Program-made: the position numbers and the translations under genes
NCBI RefSeq assembly: GCF_000797495.1
Contig: NZ_JTGN01000003.1
Span: 444,063-508,062 of the forward strand
Length of the DNA: 64,000 bases
Reading direction: 5' to 3'
Origin: Robinsoniella peoriensis
GTDB taxonomy: Bacteria > Bacillota > Clostridia > Lachnospirales > Lachnospiraceae
Shown here: positions 8,335 through 18,063 of the stretch, one piece after another
Numbering within the stretch: the first letter of the stretch is position 1
Layout: every line of letters begins with the position of its first letter
The notes under the pieces: model-generated
Told to the model about the DNA's origin: nothing
Database searches by the model: none
The model's input: only the letters and a program-made list of their open reading frames with translations

Positions 8335-11037
8335 ATGAATTCAAAAATAGAAAGACTATTGAATAACGAAATGGATAATTACATTTTTCCGTTTTTTTGG
8401 CAGCATGGGGAAACAGAATCAATACTGCGTGAGTATATGCAGGTGATCTATAATGCGAATATCCGAGCTGTTTGTATTGAAAGCCGCCCCCATCCTGATT
8501 TTGTTGGAGCTAGATGGTGGCATGATATGGATATCATTCTAGATGAAGCAAGAAGGCGGAAGATGAAAGTATGGATTTTGGATGACAGTCATTTTCCGAC
8601 AGGCTATTGTAATGGAAAGGTAGAAGAAAAGCCGGATTCCTGCAGAAGATGGTTTCTGACATATAAGGTGTTGGGAGAAGTAGCAGCGGGATGTGAACGG
8701 ACATGGGAGGCGACAGAATATAAAAGCGTAGCGCCGTTTGAAGCTACATGGATTGAAAATTATTTTGACATGTCATTTGAAACATTTTCTGATGATCAGT
8801 GGCTGGGCGCCGTTGCTGTAAAAAAGAATGGATCGGGTGAAAAAGATCTCGTGATGCTGAAGGAAAACGAAGGGAAAATTGTCTTTACGCCTTCCGAGGG
8901 AGATTGGCAAATTTATTCTTGCCAACTGACAAGAAACAGAGGAGCGCACCGGAACTATATGAATATGCTGGATAAAGAGGCATGCCGTACATTGATTGAG
9001 ACAGTATATGAACCTCATTATGCACATTATAAGGATGACTTCGGGAAAACAATTGCAGGATTTTTCTCTGATGAGCCGGAGATTGGAAACGGACATCTTT
9101 ATTTGATGGATCAAAAGATCTATGAGCAGGATGACCAACCGTGGAGCATACAGCTGCAGAAGGATTTGGAGAAGCACTGGGGGGCAGATTATCTGAAATT
9201 GCTGCCGCTTCTCTGGGACAGAAAATTTGATGAAAACATGACAGCAAAGGTGCGATATGGATTTATGGATTTGGTGACACGGCGTGTGGAAGAGGACTTT
9301 TCCATGCAGATAGGGGACTGGTGCCGGGAACATGGTGTGAAGTATATTGGACACTTGATTGAGGATAATAACCAGCATGCGCGGTGTGGATCCAGCTTGG
9401 GGCATTTTTTCAGAGGCCTTGCAGGGCAAGATATGTCGGGAATTGATGATATTGGCGGACAGGTACTGCCGCAGGGAGAAGATACTCTGCATGTATCCCA
9501 TCTTGGGACTAAGAGAGATGGTGTATTTTATCATTTTGCACTGGGGCGCCTGGCATCCAGTGCGGCTGCGATTGATGCAAGAAAGAAAAATCGTTCTATG
9601 TGTGAGATTTTCGGGAATTATGGTTGGAAAGAGGGTGTGCGTCTGGAAGCATATCTTGCAGATCATTTTATGGTGCGCGGTGTTAATCATTATGTGCCTC
9701 ATGCTTTTTCACCAAAGGCATTTCCAGATCCTGACTGTCCGCCGCATTTTTATGCGCATGGGCATAACCCTCAGTATCGGCATTTTGGAGAATTGATGAA
9801 GTATATGAACCGAATCTGCAATCTGATCAGTGGAGGCAGACATGAGAGTGAGGCTGCGATTCTGTATCACGGAGACGCGGAATGGAGCGGTATGACATGT
9901 ATGTATATACAGGAACCCGCACGAGTTCTGACAGAAGCGCAGATCGGGTTTGACTTTGTACCATCAGATATATTTACAGACAGTTGTTATCAAGTGAATT
10001 TGAACAATGGTTTGAAAGTGCATACACAAGAGTACAAAATATTTATCATCCCGGAAGCGGACTATATTACAAAGGAGACGGCAGATGCGATTGTGAAGTT
10101 GGGGGAACAGGGATTTCCATGTGTTTTTGTAAATTCTTATCCAAAGGGAATCTGCAGCCAGATAGAATCAGACAAAGAAGAGGTATTATTGGAAGAAATA
10201 AGAGAAAATGCGATGAGTGTGAAGCTTACAGAACTTGCCAATTACATGAGAGAGAGAAAGATGCCTCAGATACAACTTAGCCCGGCGGAGAAATTTATCC
10301 GTAGTTATCAGTATTACGGAGAACCTGAAATTCTCTACTTGGTGAATGAAGGTACAGAAATCTATGAAGGAAATATCCGGCTTAGAGGAACGCCAGAAAT
10401 ATGTTATCGATATGATGCGTGGGAAAACCGCCTGGAATTGTTAGATGTCAAAGCCTGCACGGAGCTAAGGGAAGCACTGGAAGATCGCGAAGCGGAAACC
10501 GGATTAGAAATCAAAGTTCGAATTGAGCCTGGAAAGAGCTGGATAATTGTATTTGATTGGGAAATGCCTGGAAATTTGAAGGAAAAAAGCATCTATCATA
10601 TCGTACGGAAAATAAAAATTGAAACCAATTGGAAACGAACTGTCTGCAAGAGCATTGACTATCCGGCATTTGGACATAGCAGTCAGGTTTCACTGCCTGA
10701 TTTTGCCGAAAGAGAACTGCCTGATTTTGCCGGAGTGCTGCGGTATGAGCAGGATGTAAATCTGGGAACAGAAGTGGAGTCGAATACGATTTTGGAGATA
10801 ACAGATGCAGGGGAAACAGTGCAAGTGTTTGTTAATGGAAAAGACTGCGGAATTCAGATTGTGCCGCCTTATCGCTATGAGATTGGGAATTTCCTGCATC
10901 AGGGAGAGAATCGGATTGCGATTGAAGTGGCAACTACTTTGGAACGACAGATTTTCCCGAAGAACAAGTCGGAGAACTGGCAGCCGCAGAATCATGTGGG
11001 GTTGTGTGGCAAAGTTTATTTATGCCAGAAAAAGTAA
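8335..11037 (+). CDS. Putative GH106-like glycoside hydrolase (alpha-L-rhamnosidase candidate)
   Basis: A 900-residue enzyme without signal peptide, so cytoplasmic. The N-terminal part reads like the (beta/alpha)8 barrel of GH106-type proteins: WWHDMDIILDEA, then KVWILDDSHFPTGYCNG, then FFSDEPEIGNGHLY with Glu247 as a candidate catalytic acid. The C-terminal 100 residues form a sugar-binding jelly-roll with VQVFVNGKDCGIQ and FLHQGENRIAIEV. GH106 enzymes are alpha-L-rhamnosidases, but the match is by motif style only and another clan member is possible. I chose ATG 8335 (AGAGGAG 8 bases upstream); in-frame starts back to 8257 would overlap the regulator gene. The downstream beta-glucosidase starts 25 bases later. 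Together these suggest a rhamnose- and glucose-containing substrate such as a plant glycoside. Confidence 0.65.
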   Translation: MNSKIERLLNNEMDNYIFPFFWQHGETESILREYMQVIYNANIRAVCIESRPHPDFVGARWWHDMDIILDEARRRKMKVWILDDSHFPTGYCNGKVEEKPDSCRRWFLTYKVLGEVAAGCERTWEATEYKSVAPFEATWIENYFDMSFETFSDDQWLGAVAVKKNGSGEKDLVMLKENEGKIVFTPSEGDWQIYSCQLTRNRGAHRNYMNMLDKEACRTLIETVYEPHYAHYKDDFGKTIAGFFSDEPEIGNGHLYLMDQKIYEQDDQPWSIQLQKDLEKHWGADYLKLLPLLWDRKFDENMTAKVRYGFMDLVTRRVEEDFSMQIGDWCREHGVKYIGHLIEDNNQHARCGSSLGHFFRGLAGQDMSGIDDIGGQVLPQGEDTLHVSHLGTKRDGVFYHFALGRLASSAAAIDARKKNRSMCEIFGNYGWKEGVRLEAYLADHFMVRGVNHYVPHAFSPKAFPDPDCPPHFYAHGHNPQYRHFGELMKYMNRICNLISGGRHESEAAILYHGDAEWSGMTCMYIQEPARVLTEAQIGFDFVPSDIFTDSCYQVNLNNGLKVHTQEYKIFIIPEADYITKETADAIVKLGEQGFPCVFVNSYPKGICSQIESDKEEVLLEEIRENAMSVKLTELANYMRERKMPQIQLSPAEKFIRSYQYYGEPEILYLVNEGTEIYEGNIRLRGTPEICYRYDAWENRLELLDVKACTELREALEDREAETGLEIKVRIEPGKSWIIVFDWEMPGNLKEKSIYHIVRKIKIETNWKRTVCKSIDYPAFGHSSQVSLPDFAERELPDFAGVLRYEQDVNLGTEVESNTILEITDAGETVQVFVNGKDCGIQIVPPYRYEIGNFLHQGENRIAIEVATTLERQIFPKNKSENWQPQNHVGLCGKVYLCQKK

Positions 11038-11062
11038 ATTTCAGAACCGTTAGGAGGATAAA

Positions 11063-12400
11063 ATGAAAAAATTTCCAGAGAATTTTTTATGGGGAGCAGC
11101 AAGCGCGTCTTTCCAGGTGGAAGGTGCAAGAAGTGAGGATGGCAAAACAGACAGTATATGGGATGCGACAAGTAAGGGACATATCAAGCGAAATGTAAAT
11201 GGAGATGTGACCTGCGATCATTATCATTGTTATAAAGAGGATGTAGCCTTGATGAAAGAGTTGGGACTGAAAAGTTATCGCTTTTCAGTTAGCTGGCCGC
11301 GTGTAATGCCCGAGCGTGGAGTGATAAATGAAAAAGGGCTTCAATTCTACCGAAATCTAGCAGATGAGTTGGTACAGGCAGGGATTGAGCCGTTTTGTAC
11401 ACTATATCACTGGGATTTGCCAATGTGGGCCTATAACGAAGGTGGGTGGGAGAACTCACAGATTATAAATGAATTTACAGAATATGCGAAGATTGTTATT
11501 GATGCACTTTCCGATAAAGTGCGATACTGGATGACTTTTAATGAACCTGCATGTTTCATTGGATTTGGTTACTTTGAAGGACGACAAGCGCCGTTTAAGA
11601 TCAATCGTATGAGCGAAGAGCAGAAATTCCGTGATTTGGCGCAAATTAGCAAAAATGTATTGCTTTGCCATGGTCATGGTGTGCAACTGATTAGAGAACG
11701 CTCTAAACTGGCAGACCCACAGATTGGATTTGCGTTGAATGCGAGAAACTTTGTGGCTTATGATGAAACGGAAGCCGGAATCGAAAAAGCAAGAAGTGAG
11801 ATGTTTGATATTGAAAAGGGATTTTCTATGGCTGCAAATTGGTGGGCGGATCCGATGGTACTTGGAAAGGCACCCAAATATCTAGATGAGATCCTTTCCG
11901 AGGAGGAATTGAAATTTATTAGCCAGCCATTGGATTACTTTGGTTATAATGTGTATTTTGCAAATAACTACAATGCAGATACAGAAGCGCCGGATTTGGG
12001 ATGGCCTGGTATGCCACGTACACAAATGGGGTGGGCAATCACACCCAAAGTGCTCTACTGGTCACCGAAGTTCCTCCATGAACGTTATAACCTTCCGATT
12101 CTCATCACAGAAAATGGTATGTCCAATCTAGATTTTGTAATGAGAGATGGAAAGGTCCATGATCCACAGCGGATTGATTATATGTACCAGTATCTGAGTG
12201 CATTACACCAAGTGATGAAAGACGGGATACCGGTAATTGGCTATACGGCATGGTCTATTATGGATAACTTTGAGTGGGCAGAGGGCTGTGACCCGCGGTT
12301 TGGTCTGATCTATGTTGATTACAGAACATTGGAAAGAATACCGAAAGATTCTTTTTACTGGTATCAGAGAGTCATTCAGAATGGTGGACTGGAAGAATAA
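11063..12400 (+). CDS. GH1 beta-glucosidase
   Basis: A full-length GH1 retaining enzyme (445 residues), cytoplasmic. The family N-terminus FLWGAASASFQVEG is clear, as are the acid/base Glu161 in TFNEP and the nucleophile Glu350 in ITENGMS. The C-terminal substrate loop is DNFEWAEGCDPRFGLIYVDY, of the type seen in non-phosphorylated beta-glucosidases; the Ser-x-Lys-x-Tyr phosphate-binding pattern of 6-phospho enzymes is absent. It probably hydrolyses beta-glucosides delivered by the local ABC importer to glucose plus aglycone or shorter oligosaccharide. TTAGGAGGATAAA gives an excellent ribosome site for ATG 11063. It is the last intact gene of this locus. Confidence 0.93.
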   Translation: MKKFPENFLWGAASASFQVEGARSEDGKTDSIWDATSKGHIKRNVNGDVTCDHYHCYKEDVALMKELGLKSYRFSVSWPRVMPERGVINEKGLQFYRNLADELVQAGIEPFCTLYHWDLPMWAYNEGGWENSQIINEFTEYAKIVIDALSDKVRYWMTFNEPACFIGFGYFEGRQAPFKINRMSEEQKFRDLAQISKNVLLCHGHGVQLIRERSKLADPQIGFALNARNFVAYDETEAGIEKARSEMFDIEKGFSMAANWWADPMVLGKAPKYLDEILSEEELKFISQPLDYFGYNVYFANNYNADTEAPDLGWPGMPRTQMGWAITPKVLYWSPKFLHERYNLPILITENGMSNLDFVMRDGKVHDPQRIDYMYQYLSALHQVMKDGIPVIGYTAWSIMDNFEWAEGCDPRFGLIYVDYRTLERIPKDSFYWYQRVIQNGGLEE

Positions 12401-12913
12401 GGAAGATGAAAGGGTAGAAAATGGATTGCAAAATGCAAATGCTTATGCAGATGAAAAGGCGACAGAGCACACACTGGGAACGATCATCTTCGATAGGTTG
12501 GAGTTGGAAAAGTTTTGTCCATATGAGGATGGGGAAGTATCATTCTTACGAAGCGGATTCCCAAAATGGGGAGAACCAATTGCAATTAAAGAGCTTCGGC
12601 CGTGGAATGAGCTGGACAGAGATATATTCTAAAGCTGGGGGATGTGTGTGATACCTTTCAAGTGTGGGTGAATGATCAGAAAGCAGATTTCCCCGATCAG
12701 GTTATAAAAGAAGTAGAAGTGACAAATTTACTTGAGGAAGGTGAAAATGAACTGCGGGTTATTGTGAATAGTAATCTCTATAATCAGTTGCTTGAGGAAG
12801 GTGTGGTATGGAAGGGCAATGCAATACCATATACAGAGAAAAAGTATGGAATCTATGAGACGGAAGAGAAGCCGGCTTGTCTAGTATCGCCTCAAATATC
12901 GTTTCTTTATTAA
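12401..12913 (+). pseudogene. Decayed C-terminal fragment of a GH106/GH2-like glycosidase
   Basis: Two reading frames carry connected protein-like sequence with no intact start. One frame to 12632 reads CPYEDGEVSFLRSGFPKWGE; the second, from about 12611 through 12913, reads GQRYILKLGDVCDTFQVWVN and then LEEGENELRVIVNSNLYNQL. The second part is a typical terminal sugar-binding jelly-roll and is alike in style to the end of the protein at 8335-11037. A frameshift near 12605-12632 separates the parts, and the catalytic region is missing. The simplest reading is a remnant of a once longer enzyme gene at the 3' end of this operon. No insertion sequence is visible at the break. Confidence 0.5.
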
Positions 12914-13020
12914 ATTAAGGTATGAGAGGGTGCAGCGTGGTAGTTTAGTCCCAAACCCGATGGTACGATTCCGGAAGATATCCGTTGCATAGATCGTTTG
13001 CAGTTGCAACACAGTCAGAA

Positions 13021-13063
13021 GGGTGCTGCCGCACTGGGTTTCATACCAGGGTGGGCAGCACCC
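13021..13063. terminator. Strong hairpin between convergent genes
   Basis: GGGTGCTGCC (13021-13030) pairs perfectly with GGCAGCACCC (13054-13063). It sits between the rightward glycosidase remnant and the leftward response regulator whose stop is at 13069, so it could end transcription in both directions. There is no good T-run on either side, which lowers confidence. Confidence 0.5.
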
Positions 13064-13068
13064 TGAAT

Positions 13069-14610
13069 TTATTGGGGAGAATGATCGCTGTAAGAATTGT
13101 CACCGCTTTTTTTTATATGCTCCATATAATAATTTTTTGCGCTGCACCCTGCAATTTTATTGAAATAAGCCGAAAAATATTTGTAATTTTTATAGCCCAC
13201 TTTTTCCGCAATTTCATAATATTTATAATCTGTTTTCTCAATCAGTTCTTTTGCTTTTTCGATCCGCAGGATATGCAGGTACTCTGTAAATGAGTGAGTG
13301 GTCTCCCGCTTGAAGATGCGGCAAAGATATCCCGGTGATAAAAATACTGCATTTGCAACATCTTCCAGATGCAGGTCTTCTGTAAAGTGTTCTTTCATGT
13401 AAGAGATGGCATCCGATACTGCTCTGGTACAATTTCTGGAAGGTTCCGGAAATGCGAGGGTGCGAAGCTGTTCGATAATTTCCTGTGGTGTCTCCAGTGC
13501 CCATATGAATTCCTTCATTTTATCAAATTCCAGGTCCGTATTCTGAATAGAGGAAATTACCACCAGAATGTGCATGACGGATTCCAGAAAAACGCTTCTT
13601 AGTACCATATTTTGTTCCATATAATGATAGTAAGAGGATAGGGACGCCATAAATTGGTGTTGGTCGCGGTTAATAATACTGCGGATGATCTGCGATTCAT
13701 GATTATATGGTATATTCGGGTCGTTTATTGCAATTTCCCTGGTAGGTTCGATAATCCGATATGCAGACTTGCTCCAGAAGCAATTATCCAGTGTCTGATT
13801 TAATATTTCATATGCCATGGGTAAAAATGTAAAGGACGTAATGGAATTCATGATCGTTATGAAATTTCCGAATAATATTGGCTGAATGCTGGGTAGTATC
13901 TGTTCAAACATTTGAGGGGTAAGTTCCTTTTTTGCTGTATTCAGGATCAGTATGACATTTTTTTGGTCATCAAAAAAGCAGATAGGGTTAAAGTCAGCAA
14001 AATAAAATAGTAATTGCCCAAGGATGTAATTTTCATCATCAAAATTTACCTTCATCAAACCAACGCTCAGAGAAGGCATGTCTGTATCGCCCCCTAAATC
14101 GGCATATTTTCTGCAAAAATGTGGGTATGAGATCTGTTTGCGGATAAATCGTAGCAGCAGGCTTGATTTTAACAGCGGCTGGTTTTCTGTATAGATCTGC
14201 TGTATATGATTCAGTTTTTCCGTTTGATCATTGTAAGCCGCGGTTTCATCCCGGATTCTGATGACCGTTTCCAATATTTTTTCACTGCATGCGCTTTTAA
14301 TCAGAAAGGCGCTTACTTTAAAGTTGATTGCTTTTAATAAATTTTCTTCGCTGCCAAAGGCAGTCAAAATGATAATTTTGGTGTTAGGCAGAACAGAATG
14401 TAACTTTTCCGCCAGTTCAAGTCCATTCATAACAGGCATCTGAATATCTGCTAAAACAATGTCCGGACGCTGCTGCAGGGAGACTTCAAAGGCTTCCTGA
14501 CCGTTTGCTGCCTCGAATACAGTAAATCCGTTATCTTCCCAGGGAATGGTATATATCATTCCTTTACGGATAAAATCCTCATCATCAACAATCAGTATTT
14601 TTGTCATCAT
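13069..14610 (-). CDS. Response regulator with AraC-type DNA-binding domain, YesN type
   Basis: A 513-residue regulator partnered with the kinase at 14585-16327. The receiver domain has the Asp pair in ILIVDDED and phospho-acceptor Asp55 in IVLADIQMP. The C-terminal AraC domain shows LEDVANAVFLSPGYLCRIFK and IAEKVGYKNYKYFSAYFNK. I chose ATG at 14610 because AAGGAG (complement of 14617-14622) lies 6 bases upstream; the start lies inside the 3' end of the kinase gene, so the two are translationally coupled. Being divergent from the importer/beta-mannosidase genes that start at 16684, it most likely activates them. Candidate binding repeats lie in the shared intergenic region. Confidence 0.92.
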   Translation of the reverse strand: MMTKILIVDDEDFIRKGMIYTIPWEDNGFTVFEAANGQEAFEVSLQQRPDIVLADIQMPVMNGLELAEKLHSVLPNTKIIILTAFGSEENLLKAINFKVSAFLIKSACSEKILETVIRIRDETAAYNDQTEKLNHIQQIYTENQPLLKSSLLLRFIRKQISYPHFCRKYADLGGDTDMPSLSVGLMKVNFDDENYILGQLLFYFADFNPICFFDDQKNVILILNTAKKELTPQMFEQILPSIQPILFGNFITIMNSITSFTFLPMAYEILNQTLDNCFWSKSAYRIIEPTREIAINDPNIPYNHESQIIRSIINRDQHQFMASLSSYYHYMEQNMVLRSVFLESVMHILVVISSIQNTDLEFDKMKEFIWALETPQEIIEQLRTLAFPEPSRNCTRAVSDAISYMKEHFTEDLHLEDVANAVFLSPGYLCRIFKRETTHSFTEYLHILRIEKAKELIEKTDYKYYEIAEKVGYKNYKYFSAYFNKIAGCSAKNYYMEHIKKSGDNSYSDHSPQ

Positions 14611-16327
14611 TTTCATCTCCTTCAATTGGTTGATTTATCCGGAACACGCTAAAATCCCCATCTAAAAAGTAAGTAAGTGAATAGGGTTCGCCGTACCTAA
14701 GCTGCAGCCGCTCTATGATATTCTTTAGGGCAAACCCTTTCAGGGCGGGTTTGCCGGAATTCAGAAGAGTAGTGATTTCATCGGGATTTATGGGGGTTCC
14801 GTTATTGGCAACCTCGTAAATAAGATCATTACCTGACCGGTATATATGTACATGGATAATGCCGTTTGAATAGCTGGATAAACCATGATGAAGCGCATTT
14901 TCCACAAGGGGCTGCAGGAGAAAGCTTAAAACCTGGAAACCCTTTATATCATCATTGCATTTTACATCAAAAAGAATCTTGCCATTATGCCGTATATCCT
15001 GGATCACGATGTAGCAGGTGAGGTGTTTCAGTTCATCAAACAAAGTAACTTTATCTTTTGTTTTTGCCGAGAGCGTCATCTGCATCATCTGTGATAAATT
15101 GGATACCATTAAGCTTACTTTTTCTGTTTCCCCCAGTTTAGCCATCCAATATATGGTGTCCAGGGTGTTATAAAGAAAGTGGGGATTTATCTGTGTTTCC
15201 AGTACATCCAGCTGTGATTGTTTTAGCTTTAATTCCCCCAGATAAACTTTATTGTATAGAATTTCCAACTGTCCCGCCATATTATTAAAACGATCTGTCA
15301 GCATGGAGATTTCCTGGCAGCCTTCAATATCAGCCCGGCTGGAAAAATTCCCTGTTGTCAGATTCGTCATTTTTTCACCAAGTGTCTCCAGGGGTATCGT
15401 AATCTTTTTGGAGAAGTAAAATGACAGCATAAACGATAATAGCATTACGGCAGTGGAAGCCATTAGCATGCTTGGCCAGAATGCGTGCCTCACTTCGGAG
15501 ATTATATGGGGAGCTGCAATACTGTACAGTATCAGCCCGTTTGAGAGCAGATGCTGTGAGATGATACAATTATTCTGTATCGTACTTGGCTGACCAGACT
15601 CAGCCTTTTGTTTTAGCTCTTCATATGTAAAAGAGAACTTTTGATAGAGTGTGTCAGACTGACCGGTATTAACTTCAATAAGAAGAGCGTTGTTAGGTGT
15701 GATTAAAAAATAGGAGGTCTCTTCATTCTGCAGATGATTACTCATTTTTGACGTTACATAGGATAAACTCAGCCGGAGCTTTATGTATCCTGCATACTCG
15801 GAAAAATTTGTTGGGTTTCTGAAATGCCGAAGTAAAAAGATAGATTGTTCGTCCGCTGGAAAATACCAGAAAGGAAGCAAATCATGTTTTCTGACATTCT
15901 CATAATCAGTTTCTGTGTATTTGACCGTATTGTCTGTAATTATATAGTCTCCGTCTTCCCGGTAAAGTCCAATACTTAAAATCCCTTCCCGATAACCATA
16001 AGGTATTAAATTTCGGATATTTGAGCTTTTTTGTTTCTTCCTTAAAAAATCGGGGTTTGAACTTGGTATTGTTAGATAAGTGCGCATTGAATCTTCAGTT
16101 AAAGGAAAAAGTGTCAGGTCAGTTGCGTTTGTGAACAGGGTATCAAGACTGTTAGCCATCTCCGTCACATTGCTGTTATATATAGTTTTAAGGTCATTTT
16201 GTGCATGGGTAGTAAAAATAATATCTGCAATTAACACTAAGAGTATGAATGGTATCAGCATCAGTAAAACAAAAAGTACAAGTATCTGCCTGCGCATGGT
16301 AATCGGTCTTTTAAATTGCAGTTTCAT
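14585..16327 (-). CDS. Sensor histidine kinase, YesM type
   Basis: A 580-residue membrane sensor. A first helix near residues 13-35 (LVLFVLLMLIPFILLVLIAD) is followed by an extracellular sensory region and a second helix near 287-310, then HAMP, the His_kinase core TQINPHFLYNTLDTIYWM with the phospho-accepting His, and an HATPase region (PLVENALHHG, LKNIIERLQLRYG). AGGGGGATAAAAT precedes ATG 16327. It should phosphorylate the regulator whose start it overlaps by 26 bases. The signal is unknown, probably an oligosaccharide of the beta-mannoside locus across the divergent promoter region. Confidence 0.92.
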   Translation of the reverse strand: MKLQFKRPITMRRQILVLFVLLMLIPFILLVLIADIIFTTHAQNDLKTIYNSNVTEMANSLDTLFTNATDLTLFPLTEDSMRTYLTIPSSNPDFLRKKQKSSNIRNLIPYGYREGILSIGLYREDGDYIITDNTVKYTETDYENVRKHDLLPFWYFPADEQSIFLLRHFRNPTNFSEYAGYIKLRLSLSYVTSKMSNHLQNEETSYFLITPNNALLIEVNTGQSDTLYQKFSFTYEELKQKAESGQPSTIQNNCIISQHLLSNGLILYSIAAPHIISEVRHAFWPSMLMASTAVMLLSFMLSFYFSKKITIPLETLGEKMTNLTTGNFSSRADIEGCQEISMLTDRFNNMAGQLEILYNKVYLGELKLKQSQLDVLETQINPHFLYNTLDTIYWMAKLGETEKVSLMVSNLSQMMQMTLSAKTKDKVTLFDELKHLTCYIVIQDIRHNGKILFDVKCNDDIKGFQVLSFLLQPLVENALHHGLSSYSNGIIHVHIYRSGNDLIYEVANNGTPINPDEITTLLNSGKPALKGFALKNIIERLQLRYGEPYSLTYFLDGDFSVFRINQPIEGDENDDKNTDC

Positions 16328-16470
16328 ATTTTATCCCCCTGAGATAAGTTTTCTAATTATGAATTATACCATTATTTCTATAAAATAAAAACAAGATACA
16401 GAAAAAAATCAGATTAATATCTATACAATATATAACTTTCATGCAAATTAGTTTGATATGACAAAAATTG

Positions 16471-16587
16471 AGGATATTTAGCAATATTTAAGGATATCAT
16501 ATGCCAGTCAAATCAGATTAAGGGTAAAGATTGCAAATTATAAGGATATTCCCAATGAAAATACAGGTTTTAGAAGATTGAGGATAG
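16471..16587 (+). promoter_or_regulatory. Divergent control region with AGGATA direct repeats
   Basis: The 356-base gap 16328-16683 separates the leftward kinase/regulator genes from the rightward binding-protein gene and is AT-rich. It holds AGGATAT at 16471, 16491 and 16543 and AGGATAG at 16581, all in the same orientation; the first two are 20 bases apart. AraC-family regulators often bind direct repeats about two helical turns apart, so these are candidate sites for the YesN protein encoded at 13069. No convincing sigma-A -35/-10 pair was found, which fits an activator-dependent promoter. Confidence 0.35.
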
Positions 16588-16683
16588 TTGTAGAATAGTA
16601 TTGTAAACAGACAGGCACCAGTCAGTAAAGAACGATTGGGATGTCAAAAACCAATACTTTTGTGGTCGAAGGAGGAAAGGAAT

Positions 16684-18000
16684 ATGAAAAAGAGAATAAC
16701 AGCAGTAGTTTTAGCAGCAGCGATGTCATTCAGTTTGTGTGCCTGCGGAGGAAATAGCGGTGAGGATTCAGATAGCAGCAAAGGAATTGAGCTTACGGTA
16801 ATGCACAATTTTACAGAAGAAGACCGGGCTACGAATAATCAGGGAGATGCCCATCTGACTATGTCGGAAGCATGGCAGAAGGAGCATCCGGATATTAAAG
16901 TGGTCAGCCAGGTAATGTCTCATGATGATTATTCTACCAAGATCCAGGCTCAGGCAGCAGTGAACGAACTGCCGGATATATTCATGGTGAAAGGTTCCTG
17001 GATGGATAACTTCATAGACAATGATTTATTGGCACCAGTGAATGAGTATCTGGATCAATATGAACACAAAGGCAATTATAAGCCGGGTGTTTTTGACGCG
17101 GCAACAAGGGACGGTAAGATATATGGAATGACGGGGCAGCTGGCACTTTCCTCAGTCGTTTTATACAATGAAGAGTTATGGAAATCAATCGGGTATGATA
17201 CGTTTCCGGATAATTGGGATGACATCTATAAAGCCTCTGAGAAATTTCTGGAAAAAGGAATCCCTATGTTCGGTATGGGGAATCAGGACAAATGGCCGGC
17301 AGAATCCTATATCTTTTCAGGGATAGGTGATTTACATACCGGAAGTGAATGGACCGAAAGTATTATTAAGAATGATGGAAAAGCCAAATTTACAGACCAG
17401 GCATTTGTGGATGCACTGGCGCACTTCCAGAAAATGGCGGAGGATAAACTCTTCAACGAAGATTTTAATACCATTAATGATGCACAGGGATTTGAGCTGT
17501 ATGGGCAGAAAAAGGTGTCTGCTGTCATTAATGCCTCATGGGGACTGGGAAATATAGCGTCCTATGATGAAGAGGTGTTAAAAAATACAAAAGTTGCCAT
17601 GCTGCCGAACCTGGATGGTTCCGAACAACAGGATGTGACTGGGGGCTGCGGATGGTTTTGGTGCGTCAATAAAAAGCTAACGGGTGATAAACTGAAAATG
17701 GCAATGGATTATATTATTTATCTAAACGGGTTTGAAATGGCAGAATATGCTATGAAAGAATATGGCCTTGTAACACCGATGAATGTGGATGATTCAGGCA
17801 TGTCCGGACAGTCTCAGCTGGTGAAGGACTTTGTGGCACTGACAAAGGATAAGAATATTGTTCCGATTTATGATTTGCAAATGAATGCAGCAGTTATTGA
17901 GACAATGAATTCAGGATTGCAGGAACTGCTAAACGGAACAAAGAAACCGGAGGAACTTGCACAGGAGATACAGGTGGATCAGGACAATATAAAGAAATAG
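16684..18000 (+). CDS. Extracellular sugar-binding lipoprotein, family 1 (UgpB type)
   Basis: A 438-residue lipoprotein with signal peptide and lipobox LCAC (MKKRITAVVLAAAMSFSLCA then Cys). The mature part shows the two-lobed family-1 pattern, with NELPDIFMVKGSW in the N-lobe and GGCGWFWCVNKK in the C-lobe. It would deliver oligosaccharide to the permeases at 18064 and 18950. I chose ATG 16684 behind AAGGAGGAAAGG; an upstream in-frame start at 16636 would spoil the signal peptide. The GH2 beta-mannosidase downstream makes a beta-mannoside, for instance from mannan or N-glycan cores, the likely ligand. That is inferred from context only. Confidence 0.93.
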   Translation: MKKRITAVVLAAAMSFSLCACGGNSGEDSDSSKGIELTVMHNFTEEDRATNNQGDAHLTMSEAWQKEHPDIKVVSQVMSHDDYSTKIQAQAAVNELPDIFMVKGSWMDNFIDNDLLAPVNEYLDQYEHKGNYKPGVFDAATRDGKIYGMTGQLALSSVVLYNEELWKSIGYDTFPDNWDDIYKASEKFLEKGIPMFGMGNQDKWPAESYIFSGIGDLHTGSEWTESIIKNDGKAKFTDQAFVDALAHFQKMAEDKLFNEDFNTINDAQGFELYGQKKVSAVINASWGLGNIASYDEEVLKNTKVAMLPNLDGSEQQDVTGGCGWFWCVNKKLTGDKLKMAMDYIIYLNGFEMAEYAMKEYGLVTPMNVDDSGMSGQSQLVKDFVALTKDKNIVPIYDLQMNAAVIETMNSGLQELLNGTKKPEELAQEIQVDQDNIKK

Positions 18001-18063
18001 TTTCTAAATGCAGAAAAACGGTTTACCCTGCTTGATAGTGAAAAGATGAATGGTGGTGGAAGA

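Noticed and set aside
8773..9702. A 309-codon minus-strand frame
   Set aside because: It lies opposite the GH106-like enzyme gene, has unlikely composition (many Cys, His, Ile, Pro) and no motif; a shadow.
11063..12400. 6-phospho-beta-glucosidase
   Set aside because: The phosphate-binding pattern near the C-terminus is absent and no PTS genes are present; an ABC importer would deliver unphosphorylated sugar.
13021..13063. Possible attachment site or small RNA
   Set aside because: A simple 10-bp hairpin between convergent genes is better explained as a terminator; no integrase or promoter is nearby.
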